Shown piece after piece: positions 41,262 through 50,160 of a stretch of DNA of 64,000 bases. Numbering within the stretch: the first letter of the stretch is position 1; each line of letters begins with the position of its first letter. A program made the translations under genes and the position numbers. The notes under the pieces were generated by a model. It was given only the letters and a program-made list of their open reading frames with translations. It did no database searches and was not told the origin of the DNA. Origin of the DNA: Polyangiaceae bacterium (GTDB lineage Bacteria > Myxococcota_A > Polyangia > Polyangiales > Polyangiaceae); NCBI GenBank assembly GCA_020633235.1, contig JACKEA010000005.1, positions 186,001 to 250,000 of the forward strand, written 5' to 3'.

Positions 41262-41287
41262 TTTGTTGGTTCGGCGCGACGCCCGTC
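41262..41287 (+). repeat. Dispersed intergenic element, copy 10
   Basis: Reads TTTGTTGGTTCGGCGCGACG followed by CCCGTC, 7 bp past the lipoprotein stop. With copy 11 it brackets the dehydrogenase gene in inverted orientation. Confidence 0.7.
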
Positions 41288-41352
41288 AGTTGTTGCCGCA
41301 GCGCGTCTTTCCTCGCGCTTGACCCATCCGGGGCACGCGGGCATGGCTAGGC

Positions 41353-42495
41353 ATGGCGAAGACCTACGACGTCGTGCTGCTGCCGGGGGATGGCATTGGT
41401 CGCGAGATCGCCACCCAGGCGCGGCGCGTGCTCGACCGCGTGCAGAAAGCTTTCAAACTCTCCTTCGCGATCGACGAGATCCCCTGTGGTGGGCAGTACT
41501 TCCTCGAGCACGGTCGCGATTGGCCGGAAGGCTCGGAGGCGCGCTGTCATCAAGCCGACGTGATCCTGCTCGGAGCCGTCGGCTGGCCGTCGCCTACGGG
41601 CAAGGGCCCCGTGATGATGCCCAACGGTCACATGGCGGGGTACTCGCCGGTGCTCGGGAACCGCACGCGGTTGGATCTGTTCGCGAACATCCGCCCGGTG
41701 AAGTTGTACGACGGCGTCACGCATCGGATCAGCGGCGCGCATCAGCAGGTGTGGAAGCCCGAGAACGTCGACATGGTGTTCGTGCGCGAGAACACCGAGG
41801 GGCTCTACTCCGGAATGGGTGGCACGTCGCGCCCCGGCGGGCGTGCGCTGGCCGCGACGGACGTGCGCCTCATCACCCGCGCGGCGTCGGAGCGCGTCAT
41901 CCGGCTTGCCTTCGAGCTTGCCAAGAAGCGCAATGGCGCGCCCAAGGACGGGAAGCGCCGAGTGACGGTGCTGGTGAAGAACAACGTGCTCGAGGGTTGT
42001 CGCCTGTTCGACGAAGTCTTCGGAGAGGTCGGCCGGGAGTACCCGGAAATCGACAAGGACGTGGCCATCGTCGACGCCTTCACCCAGTGGCTCATCGGGC
42101 AGCCGGAGTACTACGACGTGGTGGTCACCACGAACATGTTCGGGGACATCGTGACCGATCTCGCCTCCGTGCTGCAGGGCGGGATGGGCCTCGCCGTGGG
42201 CTGCAACGTGGGGGACGAGCACGGCATGTTCGAGCCCATCCACGGCTCCGCGCCGAAGCACGCGGGACAGGACAAGGCGAACCCCATGGCCATGATCCTG
42301 GCCACGGGGGAAGCGCTCAAGTGGCTCGGAGATCGCAAGGACGACGCGGATCTGGTGAAAGCGGGGGATGCCGTGGAGAGCGCGGTGCGTGCGGTGCTCG
42401 CCGAAGGCAAGACGCTGACCTACGATCTGGTCGGTACCGAGCGGGCCGCCAAGATGAGCGCCGTGACGGACGCGGTGCTGACCCAGCTGAGCTGA
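41353..42495 (+). CDS. Isocitrate/isopropylmalate dehydrogenase-family enzyme
   Basis: 380 residues. The family performs NAD(P)- and metal-dependent oxidative decarboxylation of 2R,3S-hydroxy acids. LLPGDGIGREI at residues 9-19, LGNRTRLDLFANIRPVK (substrate Arg residues), VRENTEGLYSGMG, KNNVLEGCRLFDEVF, TNMFGDIVTDLASVLQGG (metal Asp residues) and EPIHGSAPKHAGQ (cofactor loop) are all in order. It is isolated from leucine or citrate-cycle genes, so it may act on isopropylmalate, tartrate or another malate analogue. Placed between inverted copies of the dispersed element. Confidence 0.9.
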   Translation: MAKTYDVVLLPGDGIGREIATQARRVLDRVQKAFKLSFAIDEIPCGGQYFLEHGRDWPEGSEARCHQADVILLGAVGWPSPTGKGPVMMPNGHMAGYSPVLGNRTRLDLFANIRPVKLYDGVTHRISGAHQQVWKPENVDMVFVRENTEGLYSGMGGTSRPGGRALAATDVRLITRAASERVIRLAFELAKKRNGAPKDGKRRVTVLVKNNVLEGCRLFDEVFGEVGREYPEIDKDVAIVDAFTQWLIGQPEYYDVVVTTNMFGDIVTDLASVLQGGMGLAVGCNVGDEHGMFEPIHGSAPKHAGQDKANPMAMILATGEALKWLGDRKDDADLVKAGDAVESAVRAVLAEGKTLTYDLVGTERAAKMSAVTDAVLTQLS

Positions 42496-42510
42496 GCCGG
42501 CGGGCCGCGA

Positions 42511-42532
42511 GGTTCCGCGGCGGACCGACATC
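42511..42532 (-). repeat. Dispersed intergenic element, copy 11
   Basis: Complement reads GATGTCGGTCCGCCGCGGAA followed by CC. It lies between convergent genes, 15 bp after the dehydrogenase stop. Confidence 0.75.
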
Positions 42533-42548
42533 AAAATGAACCGAGAGG

Positions 42549-43379
42549 CTACTCTCCGAACACGGAGATGCGGGCGTCGAGGGCGATGCGACCTTCGCCC
42601 GGAAGCAGGCGGACGACGCGGATGCTCTCGGCGTCGTCGTGGCCGAGGAGCGTGAGCCAGGTGCCGGCGTCGCTCTGCACCAAACCGCGGACGGAGAAAT
42701 CGTCGTAGCTCTCGACGGGCTTTCCGAGCTCGTCGGCGACGACGACGCGCACGCTCTCTTCGCTGTGATGGGGGGCGACGTGATGGATGAAGCTCAGCTG
42801 ATACAGGCTGAAGTCCGCGTCGGGGACGTCGAAGCGGCTCTGCCAGATCTCGTCCTGGTCAAGCTCCGGATCCGGCGTGAGGCCGCGCTCTTGGCCCATG
42901 TCGGGCTCGACCCAGCGGACCGAGCCGATGGAGCCGGGGAGGGCGAGGGCGAAGCCCTGGGAGATGCGGGTGGCGCAGTCCGAGAGGGCGCGGGCAGTCC
43001 AGGTGCTGGAGGGCAGGGCCAGCACGACGCGCTCGCGGCTCTCGGCGCGGCACTGGCCGGCGGGGCCGACGACGACGAAAGTTGTCGGGATGGCTGCGGC
43101 GCGAAACAGGACGCGGGCTTCGTCGGACGATGGAGCGTGGGCCGCGCTCGGCTCGGTCAGGGCGTAGGCGGCGCCTTCGGCGCGGACCACGACAAAGGCG
43201 CGGTCCGCGATGGTGGTGGGCGCCATCGTGCTCTCGTGAACCGGCGGCGAGACGCGCACCTGGGGAGCTCGGGTGGCGCAGCCGGACATGAGGAGCACCA
43301 CGAGCAGCAGCAGGACGAGGTTCAGCAGCGCGAGGAGCAGAGCGTGGGCGCCGCGGGGTGGGGCGACGAAGGGCAGCAT
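42549..43379 (-). CDS. Lipoprotein of unknown function
   Basis: 276 residues from the ATG at 43379, which puts the hydrophobic segment (LLLALLNLVLLLLVVLLM) directly before lipobox SGC at about residue 33; the frame extends upstream but gives no signal peptide. The mature part has no recognised domain; it looks beta-rich with two Cys (GQCRAESRE, LSDCATR) that may pair. It is followed on the minus strand by the dispersed element and then by the convergent dehydrogenase gene. Surface or periplasmic role unknown. Confidence 0.7.
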   Translation of the reverse strand: MLPFVAPPRGAHALLLALLNLVLLLLVVLLMSGCATRAPQVRVSPPVHESTMAPTTIADRAFVVVRAEGAAYALTEPSAAHAPSSDEARVLFRAAAIPTTFVVVGPAGQCRAESRERVVLALPSSTWTARALSDCATRISQGFALALPGSIGSVRWVEPDMGQERGLTPDPELDQDEIWQSRFDVPDADFSLYQLSFIHHVAPHHSEESVRVVVADELGKPVESYDDFSVRGLVQSDAGTWLTLLGHDDAESIRVVRLLPGEGRIALDARISVFGE

Positions 43380-43457
43380 GCCCCGAACCCTGGCAACTCG
43401 CGTGCCGGCGCTATTTTGCGGATCTTTCGTGGGGACGCGTGGCCCCCGCGACACGCG

Positions 43458-44021
43458 TCAGGGACCGCCGGACAACACCACGTAGGCCACCGGCACGGCG
43501 GCGCCGATTAGCGCGATGACGGCGCCGCGGCCCTTGAGGCCCTTCTTTCCGGGGATCATGAACAGCCCCGAGCCCGCCAAGAACAACAGGATGACGGCAT
43601 AGCTGTCGGCCACGTAGGACCACGCCTTCTTGCCGCGGTTCAGGTGCAGCCAGTTGGCAAGACGCAGGAAGAAGCGCGGTTTCTGGCCCTCTTCGTTGAC
43701 GGTGCCGTTTTCGGTGTTCACGTGGAAGGTGCGCTCCTTCAGCACGATGTCGAGCTGGGTGTCGTCGGCGCGATAGACCTCGTCGGGCTTTTCTTTCACC
43801 TTCAGCTCGCCGAGCACCTTGTCCGCGATGGCGTCGTCGCCTTCCGGCAGCGGCGTGGCGACGTGATGGGTACGGTTGATCTGGGTGAAGTTCGGGTCCC
43901 AGTCCTTGATGTGATTCACGGCGAGACCGCTCAGGGCGTAGATCACCGTGAGCCCGACGACGAAGTAGCCCGCGTCCCGATGCAGCGCGCGGAGCCACGG
44001 TCGCAGCTTGAGCTTCTTCAA
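43458..44021 (-). CDS. PepSY-type membrane protein, likely redox partner
   Basis: 187 residues from the TTG at 44021, which overlaps the upstream stop as TTGA. Two membrane-helix regions: one after LHRDAGYFVVGLTVIYALSG with a His at each end (LHRDAGY, VNHIKDW), and a C-terminal pair (SYAVILLFLAGSGLFMI, AVIALIGAAVPVAYVVLSG). A soluble PepSY-like segment lies between (ADKVLGELKVKEKPDEVY). PepSY-TM proteins often bind haem through such His residues. Coupled to a molybdopterin oxidoreductase, it could replace MsrQ as the electron donor. The haem claim is inferred. Confidence 0.75.
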   Translation of the reverse strand: MKKLKLRPWLRALHRDAGYFVVGLTVIYALSGLAVNHIKDWDPNFTQINRTHHVATPLPEGDDAIADKVLGELKVKEKPDEVYRADDTQLDIVLKERTFHVNTENGTVNEEGQKPRFFLRLANWLHLNRGKKAWSYVADSYAVILLFLAGSGLFMIPGKKGLKGRGAVIALIGAAVPVAYVVLSGGP

Positions 44022-44713
44022 CTGTAGCGCTCTTCCTTCCAGGGATCGGCGTGGTTGTTGTAGCCGCGGTTCTCCCAGTAGCCGGGCTCGTCCCGGGAGA
44101 CGAAGCGAATGCCCGTGATCCACTTCGCGCTCTTCCAGAAGTAGAGGTCGGGCACCACCACGCGAGCCGGAGCACCGTGGGAGCGGGGCAGGGGACGACC
44201 CGCGAGGTGATGCACGATCATCACGCTGTCGGCGAGGGCTTCCTGGATGCGCACGTTCGAGGTGTAGCCGTGGGCGGCTTCGAAGATCACGTGGCGCGCG
44301 TGCTTCTTCGGCTTGGCGCGGGCGGCGAGGTCCTTCACCTTCACGCCCTTCATGGCGACGTCGAGGGCGGTCCAACCGGTCACGCAGTGCACGTCGACCT
44401 TACGCTCCGTCTGCGGCAGCGCGAGCAGCTCCTTGAAGCTGACGCTGAAGGGCTTTTCCACCAGGCCGTGCACCTTCAGGGAGAAGTCTCCGGGATTGGG
44501 GCTGCCCGCGTCCCCGCCCATGGGCTTGAGGTGGCTGATCACGCGCTGGCCCGGCGGCACCCGCGGGCGGCCGTCGGCCCGGGCCTCGGCGATGGGCTCG
44601 TCCAGCACCACCCATAAGCTGCCGAGCAGGGAAACGACGGTGCCTGCGGCCGCGGCCTGGACGAAGCGGCGGCGGGCGACGAGGCGATCGAGAGGGCTGT
44701 CTTGTCGGGGCAT
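44018..44713 (-). CDS. MsrP/YedY-like molybdopterin oxidoreductase
   Basis: 231 residues from the ATG at 44713. N-terminal VARRRFVQAAAAGTVVSLLG resembles a twin-arginine signal but with RRR-F in place of the usual RRxFL. The sulfite-oxidase fold motifs are present: Cys110 in VDVHCVTGW, the molybdenum ligand, and SHGAPARVVVPDLYFWKSAKW with GYWENRGYNNHADPW near the end. MsrP repairs methionine sulfoxide in periplasmic proteins, and its membrane partner is normally MsrQ; here the next gene, start/stop-coupled, is a PepSY membrane protein. Substrate not proven. Confidence 0.85.
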   Translation of the reverse strand: MPRQDSPLDRLVARRRFVQAAAAGTVVSLLGSLWVVLDEPIAEARADGRPRVPPGQRVISHLKPMGGDAGSPNPGDFSLKVHGLVEKPFSVSFKELLALPQTERKVDVHCVTGWTALDVAMKGVKVKDLAARAKPKKHARHVIFEAAHGYTSNVRIQEALADSVMIVHHLAGRPLPRSHGAPARVVVPDLYFWKSAKWITGIRFVSRDEPGYWENRGYNNHADPWKEERYS

Positions 44714-44816
44714 GGTCTGAGTTTTCGTACGCTCCACCGAGCCTACTGGTTACGTGCGACAACCAGCCTCGGATCGCCTGAAAAGCCCAGGTGTGGCATG
44801 CTGGGGCGCTTTCTAC

Positions 44817-45665
44817 ATGTGTCGTCTTTTCGGCTTTCGCAGCGTCATTCCCAGTCAAGTGCACCGATCCCTGCTGGCGGCGGAGAACGCCCTCGGGGTG
44901 CAGAGCAACGACCACCCGGACGGTTGGGGCGTTGCATTTTACGTGGACGGGGCGCCCCACGTCACCCGCAGCCCCCAGTTCGCGCTGGGCGATCAGCTGT
45001 TTCATCGGCTGAGCGGCGTGGTCTCGTCGGAGACCGTGCTGGCTCACGTGCGCAAGGCGACTCAGGGGGAGAAGACCGTCCTCAACTGCCATCCGTTTCA
45101 ATACGGCCGCTGGGTCTTCGCCCACAACGGGGACATCCCGGAGTTCGAGAAGTACCGCTCGGCGCTCCTGCGCGAGGTGGCTCCGAGGCTCCGGGGCTTC
45201 ATCCTGGGAGACACCGACAGCGAGACGGTGTTCTTCATCTTCCTGTCGCGGCTGGCCGAGATCGGCCCGCTGTCGCGGCGACATTCCGCGGAGGACGTGA
45301 CACGGGCGCTGAAGAGCGCCCTGCTGAAGGTGCGGGAGATCGTCGACGTCGACAAGCGCGCGCTGCTCACCACCATCGTGACCGACGGCGACACCATGGT
45401 CGCGAGCCACGGCGGCAAGGAGCTGTTCTGGTCGAGCTACAAGAACCGCTGTGCCGACCGCGACGACTGTCCCAGCCTGTCTCCGGAGTGCGAAGCGCCG
45501 AGCGAGAGCGGCTTCGTCAATCACCTGATCCTCTCGAGCGAGCCGCTACAGGGCGAAAACGTGTGGCTCGAGCTCCAGGAAGGCGACGTGATCGGCATCG
45601 ACTGGCGCATGCGCGTGCACAAGACCCGGCTCGATCGTGTGGCGCTGCCGGTGGCTCGAGCATGA
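44817..45665 (+). CDS. Class II glutamine amidotransferase (YafJ-like)
   Basis: 282 residues from the ATG at 44817, so that Cys2 becomes the N-terminal nucleophile after Met removal (MCRLFGFRS). The Ntn-type fold hydrolyses glutamine to ammonia and glutamate; LLAAENALGVQSNDHPDGWG, AHVRKATQG and FAHNGDIPEFE are family blocks. No synthetase domain is attached, as in YafJ/EgtC-type proteins. The last residues ALPVARA are shared with the tails of the four mini-genes that follow, because the repeat unit begins inside this gene. Stop overlaps the first mini-gene start (ATGA). Confidence 0.92.
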   Translation: MCRLFGFRSVIPSQVHRSLLAAENALGVQSNDHPDGWGVAFYVDGAPHVTRSPQFALGDQLFHRLSGVVSSETVLAHVRKATQGEKTVLNCHPFQYGRWVFAHNGDIPEFEKYRSALLREVAPRLRGFILGDTDSETVFFIFLSRLAEIGPLSRRHSAEDVTRALKSALLKVREIVDVDKRALLTTIVTDGDTMVASHGGKELFWSSYKNRCADRDDCPSLSPECEAPSESGFVNHLILSSEPLQGENVWLELQEGDVIGIDWRMRVHKTRLDRVALPVARA

Positions 45666-45832
45666 GCCAAGCGCTCACGGACGCCCTGGTCAGCATTCGC
45701 GAGAAGGACGTCGAGCACATCGAGCGGTCACTGGCGCGCGCCGGCGAGGGCCTCGTGGTGGAGCCGGCTGTGTGCCAGGAGTGCGGCTTCGGCTTCGAGA
45801 AGCGCGAGGCGCTGCCGGTGGCTCGAGCATGA
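45662..45832 (+). CDS. Mini zinc-ribbon gene, repeat copy 1
   Basis: 56 residues, MSQALTDALVSIREKDV to ALPVARA. It is a shortened version of the full regulator gene at 46330: three in-frame gaps remove TVR, a 13-residue helix and AEHL. It keeps the first Cys pair (VCQECGF) but lacks the second (CPKC), so it carries only half a zinc ribbon. The last seven residues come from the amidotransferase tail. Start and stop overlap its neighbours (ATGA), so translation could pass from gene to gene. Expression is unproven. Confidence 0.5.
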   Translation: MSQALTDALVSIREKDVEHIERSLARAGEGLVVEPAVCQECGFGFEKREALPVARA

Positions 45833-45999
45833 GCCAAGCGCTCACGGACGCCCTGGTCAGCATTCGCGAGAAGGACGTCGAGCACATCGACCGGTCACTG
45901 GCGCGCACCGGCGAGCGCCTCGTGGTGGAGCCTGCTGTGTGCCAGGAGTGCGGCTTCGGTTTCGAGAAGCGCGAGGCGCTGCCGGTGGCTCGAGCATGA
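45829..45999 (+). CDS. Mini zinc-ribbon gene, repeat copy 2
   Basis: 56 residues. Differs from copy 1 by DRSLARTGERL for ERSLARAGEGL. Half zinc ribbon with one CxxC; coupled by ATGA at both ends. Confidence 0.5.
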   Translation: MSQALTDALVSIREKDVEHIDRSLARTGERLVVEPAVCQECGFGFEKREALPVARA

Positions 46000-46166
46000 G
46001 CCAAGCGCTCACGGACGCCCTGGTCAGCATTCGCGAGAAGGACGTCGAGCACATCGACCGGTCACTGGCGCGCACCGGCGAGCGCCTCGTGGTGGAGCCT
46101 GCTGTGTGCCAGGAGTGCGGCTTCGGTTTCGAGAAGCGCGAGGCGCTGCCGGTGGCTCGAGCATGA
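45996..46166 (+). CDS. Mini zinc-ribbon gene, repeat copy 3
   Basis: 56 residues, same protein as copy 2; coupled by ATGA at both ends. Identity to copy 2 indicates very recent amplification. Confidence 0.5.
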   Translation: MSQALTDALVSIREKDVEHIDRSLARTGERLVVEPAVCQECGFGFEKREALPVARA

Positions 46167-46333
46167 GCCAAGCGCTCACGGACGCCCTGGTCAGCATTCG
46201 CGAGAAGGACGTCGAGCACATCGACCGGTCACTGGCGCGCACCGGCGAGCGCCTCGTGGTGGAGCCGGCTGTGTGCCAGGAGTGCGGCTTCGGTTTCGAG
46301 AAGCGCGAGGCGCTGCCGGTGGCTCGAGCATGA
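46163..46333 (+). CDS. Mini zinc-ribbon gene, repeat copy 4
   Basis: 56 residues, same protein as copies 2 and 3; its stop overlaps the start of the full-length gene. Ribosomes reading the array would deliver translation directly to that gene. Confidence 0.5.
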   Translation: MSQALTDALVSIREKDVEHIDRSLARTGERLVVEPAVCQECGFGFEKREALPVARA

Positions 46334-46617
46334 GCACGGTGCGCCAAGCGCTCACGGACGCCCTCCGCGACCGAGCCCTCGACGCTCACGAGCTGTCGTA
46401 CCTGGTCAGCATTCGCGAGAAGGACGTGGCAGAGCACCTCGAGCACATCGAGCGGTCACTGGCGCGCACCGGCGAGCGCCTCGTGGTGGAGCCGGCTGTG
46501 TGCCAGGAGTGCGGCTTCGGCTTCAAGAAGCGCGAAAAGAAGACGCGTCCCTCGCGCTGCCCCAAGTGCCAGAGCGAACGCATCACCGCGCCGCGATTTC
46601 GAGTCGAAGCGCGCTAG
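46330..46617 (+). CDS. HTH/zinc-ribbon transcriptional regulator (COG3357-like)
   Basis: 95 residues, full-length parent of the mini-genes. The N-terminal half is helical (RQALTDALRDRALDAHELS, then REKDVAEHLEHIERSLA), consistent with a small winged-helix or HTH fold, followed by a four-Cys zinc ribbon with Cys58, Cys61, Cys77 and Cys80 (VCQECGF and RCPKCQ) and a basic tail. This combination is known as a predicted HTH-plus-zinc-ribbon regulator family in archaea and some bacteria. Start overlaps the last mini-gene stop. Target unknown. Confidence 0.8.
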   Translation: MSTVRQALTDALRDRALDAHELSYLVSIREKDVAEHLEHIERSLARTGERLVVEPAVCQECGFGFKKREKKTRPSRCPKCQSERITAPRFRVEAR

Positions 46618-46841
46618 CGCGACGCGATGTGCGGCGCGACCTGATGTGCGGCGCGACGTAGTGTGGCGGCGCGACGTGATGTGACGGCGCGACGTAGTGT
46701 GACGGCGCGACGTGATGAGACGGCGCGACGTGATGAGACGGCGCGACGTGATGTGGCGGCGCGACGTGATGTGGCGGCGCGACGTGATGTGGCGGCGCGA
46801 CGTGATGTGGCGGCGCGACGTGATGTGACGGCGCGACGTGC
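46618..46841 (+). repeat. 18-bp satellite (GCGCGACGTGATGTGGCG)
   Basis: About 12-13 tandem 18-bp units with small variants, filling the 224 bp between convergent genes. It begins at the regulator stop and ends at the barrel-gene stop. No gene is supported. Confidence 0.95.
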
Positions 46842-47483
46842 TCAGAATCCGACGCCCACGGTAATGGGCGTCATGATGGTGTTGTCGCCGTCGGTCAAGA
46901 TGAGCGAGACGCGCGCTTGGCCGAACAGCTTCACCGGGCCCAGAGGGATGTCGATGCCAAGGCCGATGGTCATCATCGGGTCCACGTTGGCCTTCGCGTC
47001 GGTCTCTTTGGTCGTGTCGCCCAGGCGAACGGTGAGCTTGGTGGCGTCCGTGATGCCTGCTCCCGCGCCGCCCAGAAGGAAGGGGGACGCGCCGGACCTG
47101 GCCAAGGCGTAGCGGGCGTAGAAGTAGGCTTCGGTGGCCACGAAGGTGCCGCCGTGGATCTCGTAGGGCACGTCGTTCGGCACACCTTGCGCCCGCCACT
47201 GGTCTCGTACTCCCTCGGTGTCGATGGCGAAGCGGTGGTGGTACACGGCGAACCCGAGCGCCGTGCGTTTCGACTTTCCCACAGTGTCCATGAGCTCGAG
47301 GCCACCGTGGAAGCCGAGGGAATACAGATCCGTGAACGCCGAGGGTTCGAGTGGCGCTGCAACGCCGCCTCCGACGCGAAGCGACTGGGCATGTGCGGGC
47401 GGCGCCGCCGCGACCGTCAGCAGTCCAGCGGTAACGCCGAACGATGCGACAACGCGTGGGCGGGGAAGGATCGGGAAGGCCAT
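46842..47483 (-). CDS. Outer-membrane beta-barrel protein
   Basis: 213 residues from the ATG at 47483 (AFPILPRPRVV), the start that gives a normal signal peptide ending in APPAHAQ near residue 33; an open extension to 47576 gives none. The mature part has short amphipathic beta strands with Gly and aromatic residues (YSLGFHGGLELM, AYFYARYALARSG, MTIGLGIDIPLG) and a terminal TVGVGF whose last Phe fits the outer-membrane insertion signal. Small barrel, function unknown. It lies between two satellites. Confidence 0.8.
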   Translation of the reverse strand: MAFPILPRPRVVASFGVTAGLLTVAAAPPAHAQSLRVGGGVAAPLEPSAFTDLYSLGFHGGLELMDTVGKSKRTALGFAVYHHRFAIDTEGVRDQWRAQGVPNDVPYEIHGGTFVATEAYFYARYALARSGASPFLLGGAGAGITDATKLTVRLGDTTKETDAKANVDPMMTIGLGIDIPLGPVKLFGQARVSLILTDGDNTIMTPITVGVGF

Positions 47484-48222
47484 GCCCGGTCCTACGGTGT
47501 CGACGGAGCTCGGCTGCCGTACCCACGCTCGAAGTAATGCGATGTAATGCGGGCTACACCCAGCTCGCTCGTGCATGGCTTGGTTGGGCGCCCGGACGTG
47601 CCCGTCGGCACGTGCCCCGTGCCCGGCCGTAGCAACGCCACCTCCGTCGCGCCCGTCCGTTGTCCTGCGCCACGACGCGGACGATTGGCTGCCCGTCGTG
47701 CCCGTCGTGTCCGTCGTGCCCGTCGTGCGAGAGTCCCCAATTGGCGGCCTGTCGTGCTGGTCGGCGAGAGTCCGTTGTCCGGCCGTCGTTCGCGGACAAT
47801 TGGCTGCCCGTCGCGCCCGTCGACATCGCGGACAATTGGCTGCCCGTCGCGCCCGTCGACATCGCGGACAATTGGCTGCCCGTCGCGCCCGTCGACATCG
47901 CGGACAATTGGCCGTCGTGCGTCGCCCGTCGCGGTCGGGCGCGCCTGCCCGCCGTTGTCGTTGCGGTCGGCGTGCCTACGGCTGCCCGTCGCGCCCGTCG
48001 ACATCGCGGACAATTGGCTGCCCGTCGCGCCCGTCGACATCGCGGACAAGTGGCCGTCGTGCGTCGCCCGTCGCGGTCGGGCGCGCCTGCCCGCCGTTGT
48101 CGTTGCGGTCGGCGTGCCTACGGCTGCCCGTCGCGCCCGTCGTTGTCGCGGACAATTGGCCGTCGCGCGCCGCCCGTCGCGGTTGCTGTGCCTGCCCGCC
48201 GTTGTCGTTGCGGTCGGCGTGC

Positions 48223-49388
48223 CTACGGCTGCCCGTCGCGCCCGTCGACATCGCGGACAATTGGCTGCCCGTCGCGCCCGTCGACATCGCGGACCAATTG
48301 GCCGTCGTGCGTCGCCCGTCGCGGTCGGGCGCGCCTGCCCGCCGTTGTCGTTGCGGTCGGCGTGCCTGCCCGCCGTTGTCGCGGACAAACGGCTGCCGCG
48401 CGTCCGTTGGTGTGCCCGCCCGTCATGCCGTTGCTCGTCGGGACGTCGCGGACCAATTGGCCGTCGTGCGCCGCCCGTCACGGTGGGCGGCGAGTTCCAT
48501 CGTCTGGCGGGCGCATTCGCGGACAATTGGCGGCCGCGAGCCCGTTCGCCCGCCCGCCCGCCCGTCGTGCCGTTGCCCGTCGGGATGTCGCGGACAATTG
48601 GCCGTCGCGCGCCGCCCGTCGCGGTTGCTGTGCCTGCCCGCCGTTGTCGTTGCGGTCGGCGTGCCTACGGCTGCCCGTCGCGCCCGTCGACATCGCGGAC
48701 AATTGGCTGCCCGTCGCGCCCGTCGACATCGCTCACAATTGGCCGTCGCGCGCCGCCCGTCGCAGTTGCTGTGCCTGCCCGCCGTTGTCGTTGCGGTCGG
48801 CGTGCCTACGGCTGCCCGTCGCGCCCGTCGACATCGCGGACAATTGGCTGCCCGTCGCGCCCGTCGACATCGCGGACCAATTGGCCGTCGTGCGTCGCCC
48901 GTCGCGGTCGGGCGCGCCTGCCCGCCGTTGTCGTTGCGGTCGGCGTGCCTGCCCGCCGTTGTCGCGGACAAACGGCTGCCGCGCGTCCGTTGGTGTGCCC
49001 GCCCGTCATGCCGTTGCTCGTCGGGACGTCGCGGACCAATTGGCCGTCGTGCGCCGCCCGTCACGGTGGGCGGCGAGTCCCATCGTCTGGCGGGCGCATT
49101 CGCGGACAATTGGCGGCCGCGAGCCCGTTCGCCCGCCCGCCCGCCCGTCGTGCCGTTGCCCGTCGGGATGTCGCGGACAATTGGCCGTCGCGCGCCGCCC
49201 GTCGCGGTTGCTGTGCCTGCCCGCCGTTGTCGTTGCGGTCGGCGTGCCTGGCTGCCGTCGCGCCCGTCGCGGACAATTGGCCGTCGCGTGCCTACGGCTG
49301 CCCGTCGCGCCCGTCGTTGTCGCGGACAATTGGCCGTCGCGCGCCGCCCGTCGCGGTTGCTGTGCCTGCCCGCCGTTGTCGTTGCGGT
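48223..49388 (+). repeat. 583-bp higher-order duplication within the satellite
   Basis: The segment starting near 48223 recurs at 48806 with few changes (for example AGTTCC to AGTCCC), showing recent unequal exchange or segment duplication; the second copy diverges near 49.24 kb. Confidence 0.85.
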
Positions 49389-49932
49389 CGGCGTGCCTAC
49401 GGCTGCCCGTCGCGCCCGTCGTTGTCGCGGACAATTGGCCGTCGCGCCGCCCGTCGCGGTCGCCGTCGTTGCGGACAATTGGCCCCCCGTCGCGGTGGGC
49501 GGCGAGTTCCATCGTCCTGCCGTCACCGTCGGGGACACTCGGCTGCCGCGTGTCCTTTCGTGTGCCCGCCGTCGTGCCGTTGCCCGTCGGGATCTCGCGG
49601 ACAATTGGCCGTCGTGCGTTGTCTGTCGCGGTGGGCGGCGGGTGTCCATCGTCCGGCGGTCATCGTCGCGGACAATTGGCCGTCGTGCGTCGCCCGTCGC
49701 GGTCGCCGTTGTCGCGGACAGCTGCCGCGCGTCCGTTACAGTGCCCGCCCATCGTGCTGTTGCCCGTCGAGATATCGCGGACAATCGGCCGTCGTGCGCC
49801 GCCCGTCGCGGACGCCGTCGTCGCGGACAGCTGCCGCGCGTCCGTTACAGTGCCCGCCCATCGTGCTGTTGCCCGTCGAGATATCGCGGACAATCGGCCG
49901 TCGTGCGCCGCCCGTCGCGGACGCCGTCGTCG

Positions 49933-50160
49933 CGGACAATTGGCCGCCGCGTGTCCGTTCGGCCGCCCGTCTTGGGCTGCCCGTCGGGTCGTCGCCGAGA
50001 AATGGCTGCCGCGCGCTGCCCGTCGGGGTAGCCGTCGTCGCGGACAATTGGCCGCCGCGTGTCCGTTCGGCCGCCCGTCTTGGGCTGCCCGTCGGGTCGT
50101 CGCCGAGAAATGGCTGCCGCGCGCTGCCCGTCGGGGTAGCCGTCGTCGCGGACAATTGGC
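49933..50160 (+). repeat. 108-bp tandem units within the satellite
   Basis: GCGGACAATTGGCCGCCGCG anchors recur at about 49933, 50041 and 50149, exactly 108 bp apart; the two complete units are almost identical. Confidence 0.9.

Larger units (their letters stand above)
45641..46332 (+). repeat. 167-bp tandem repeat, four full units plus a partial
   Basis: Units start at 45641, 45808, 45975 and 46142, with a partial from 46309. Each begins GGCGCTGCCGGTGGCTCGAG, passes through an ATGA and ends in the half zinc-ribbon. Units 2-4 are nearly identical; unit 1 differs at a few codons (RAGEG for RTGER). 167 is not a multiple of 3, so the frame shifts at each unit, but every unit supplies its own start. 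Confidence 0.97.

Noticed and set aside
45690..46446. Repeated minus-strand frames (120-140 codons) opposite the mini-genes
   Set aside because: They are antisense readings of the 167-bp repeat with no ribosome binding sites, and they recur only because the DNA recurs.
47780..47920. Regular 36-bp repeats that look like a CRISPR array
   Set aside because: The units are directly adjacent with no unique spacers, there is no leader and no cas gene nearby.
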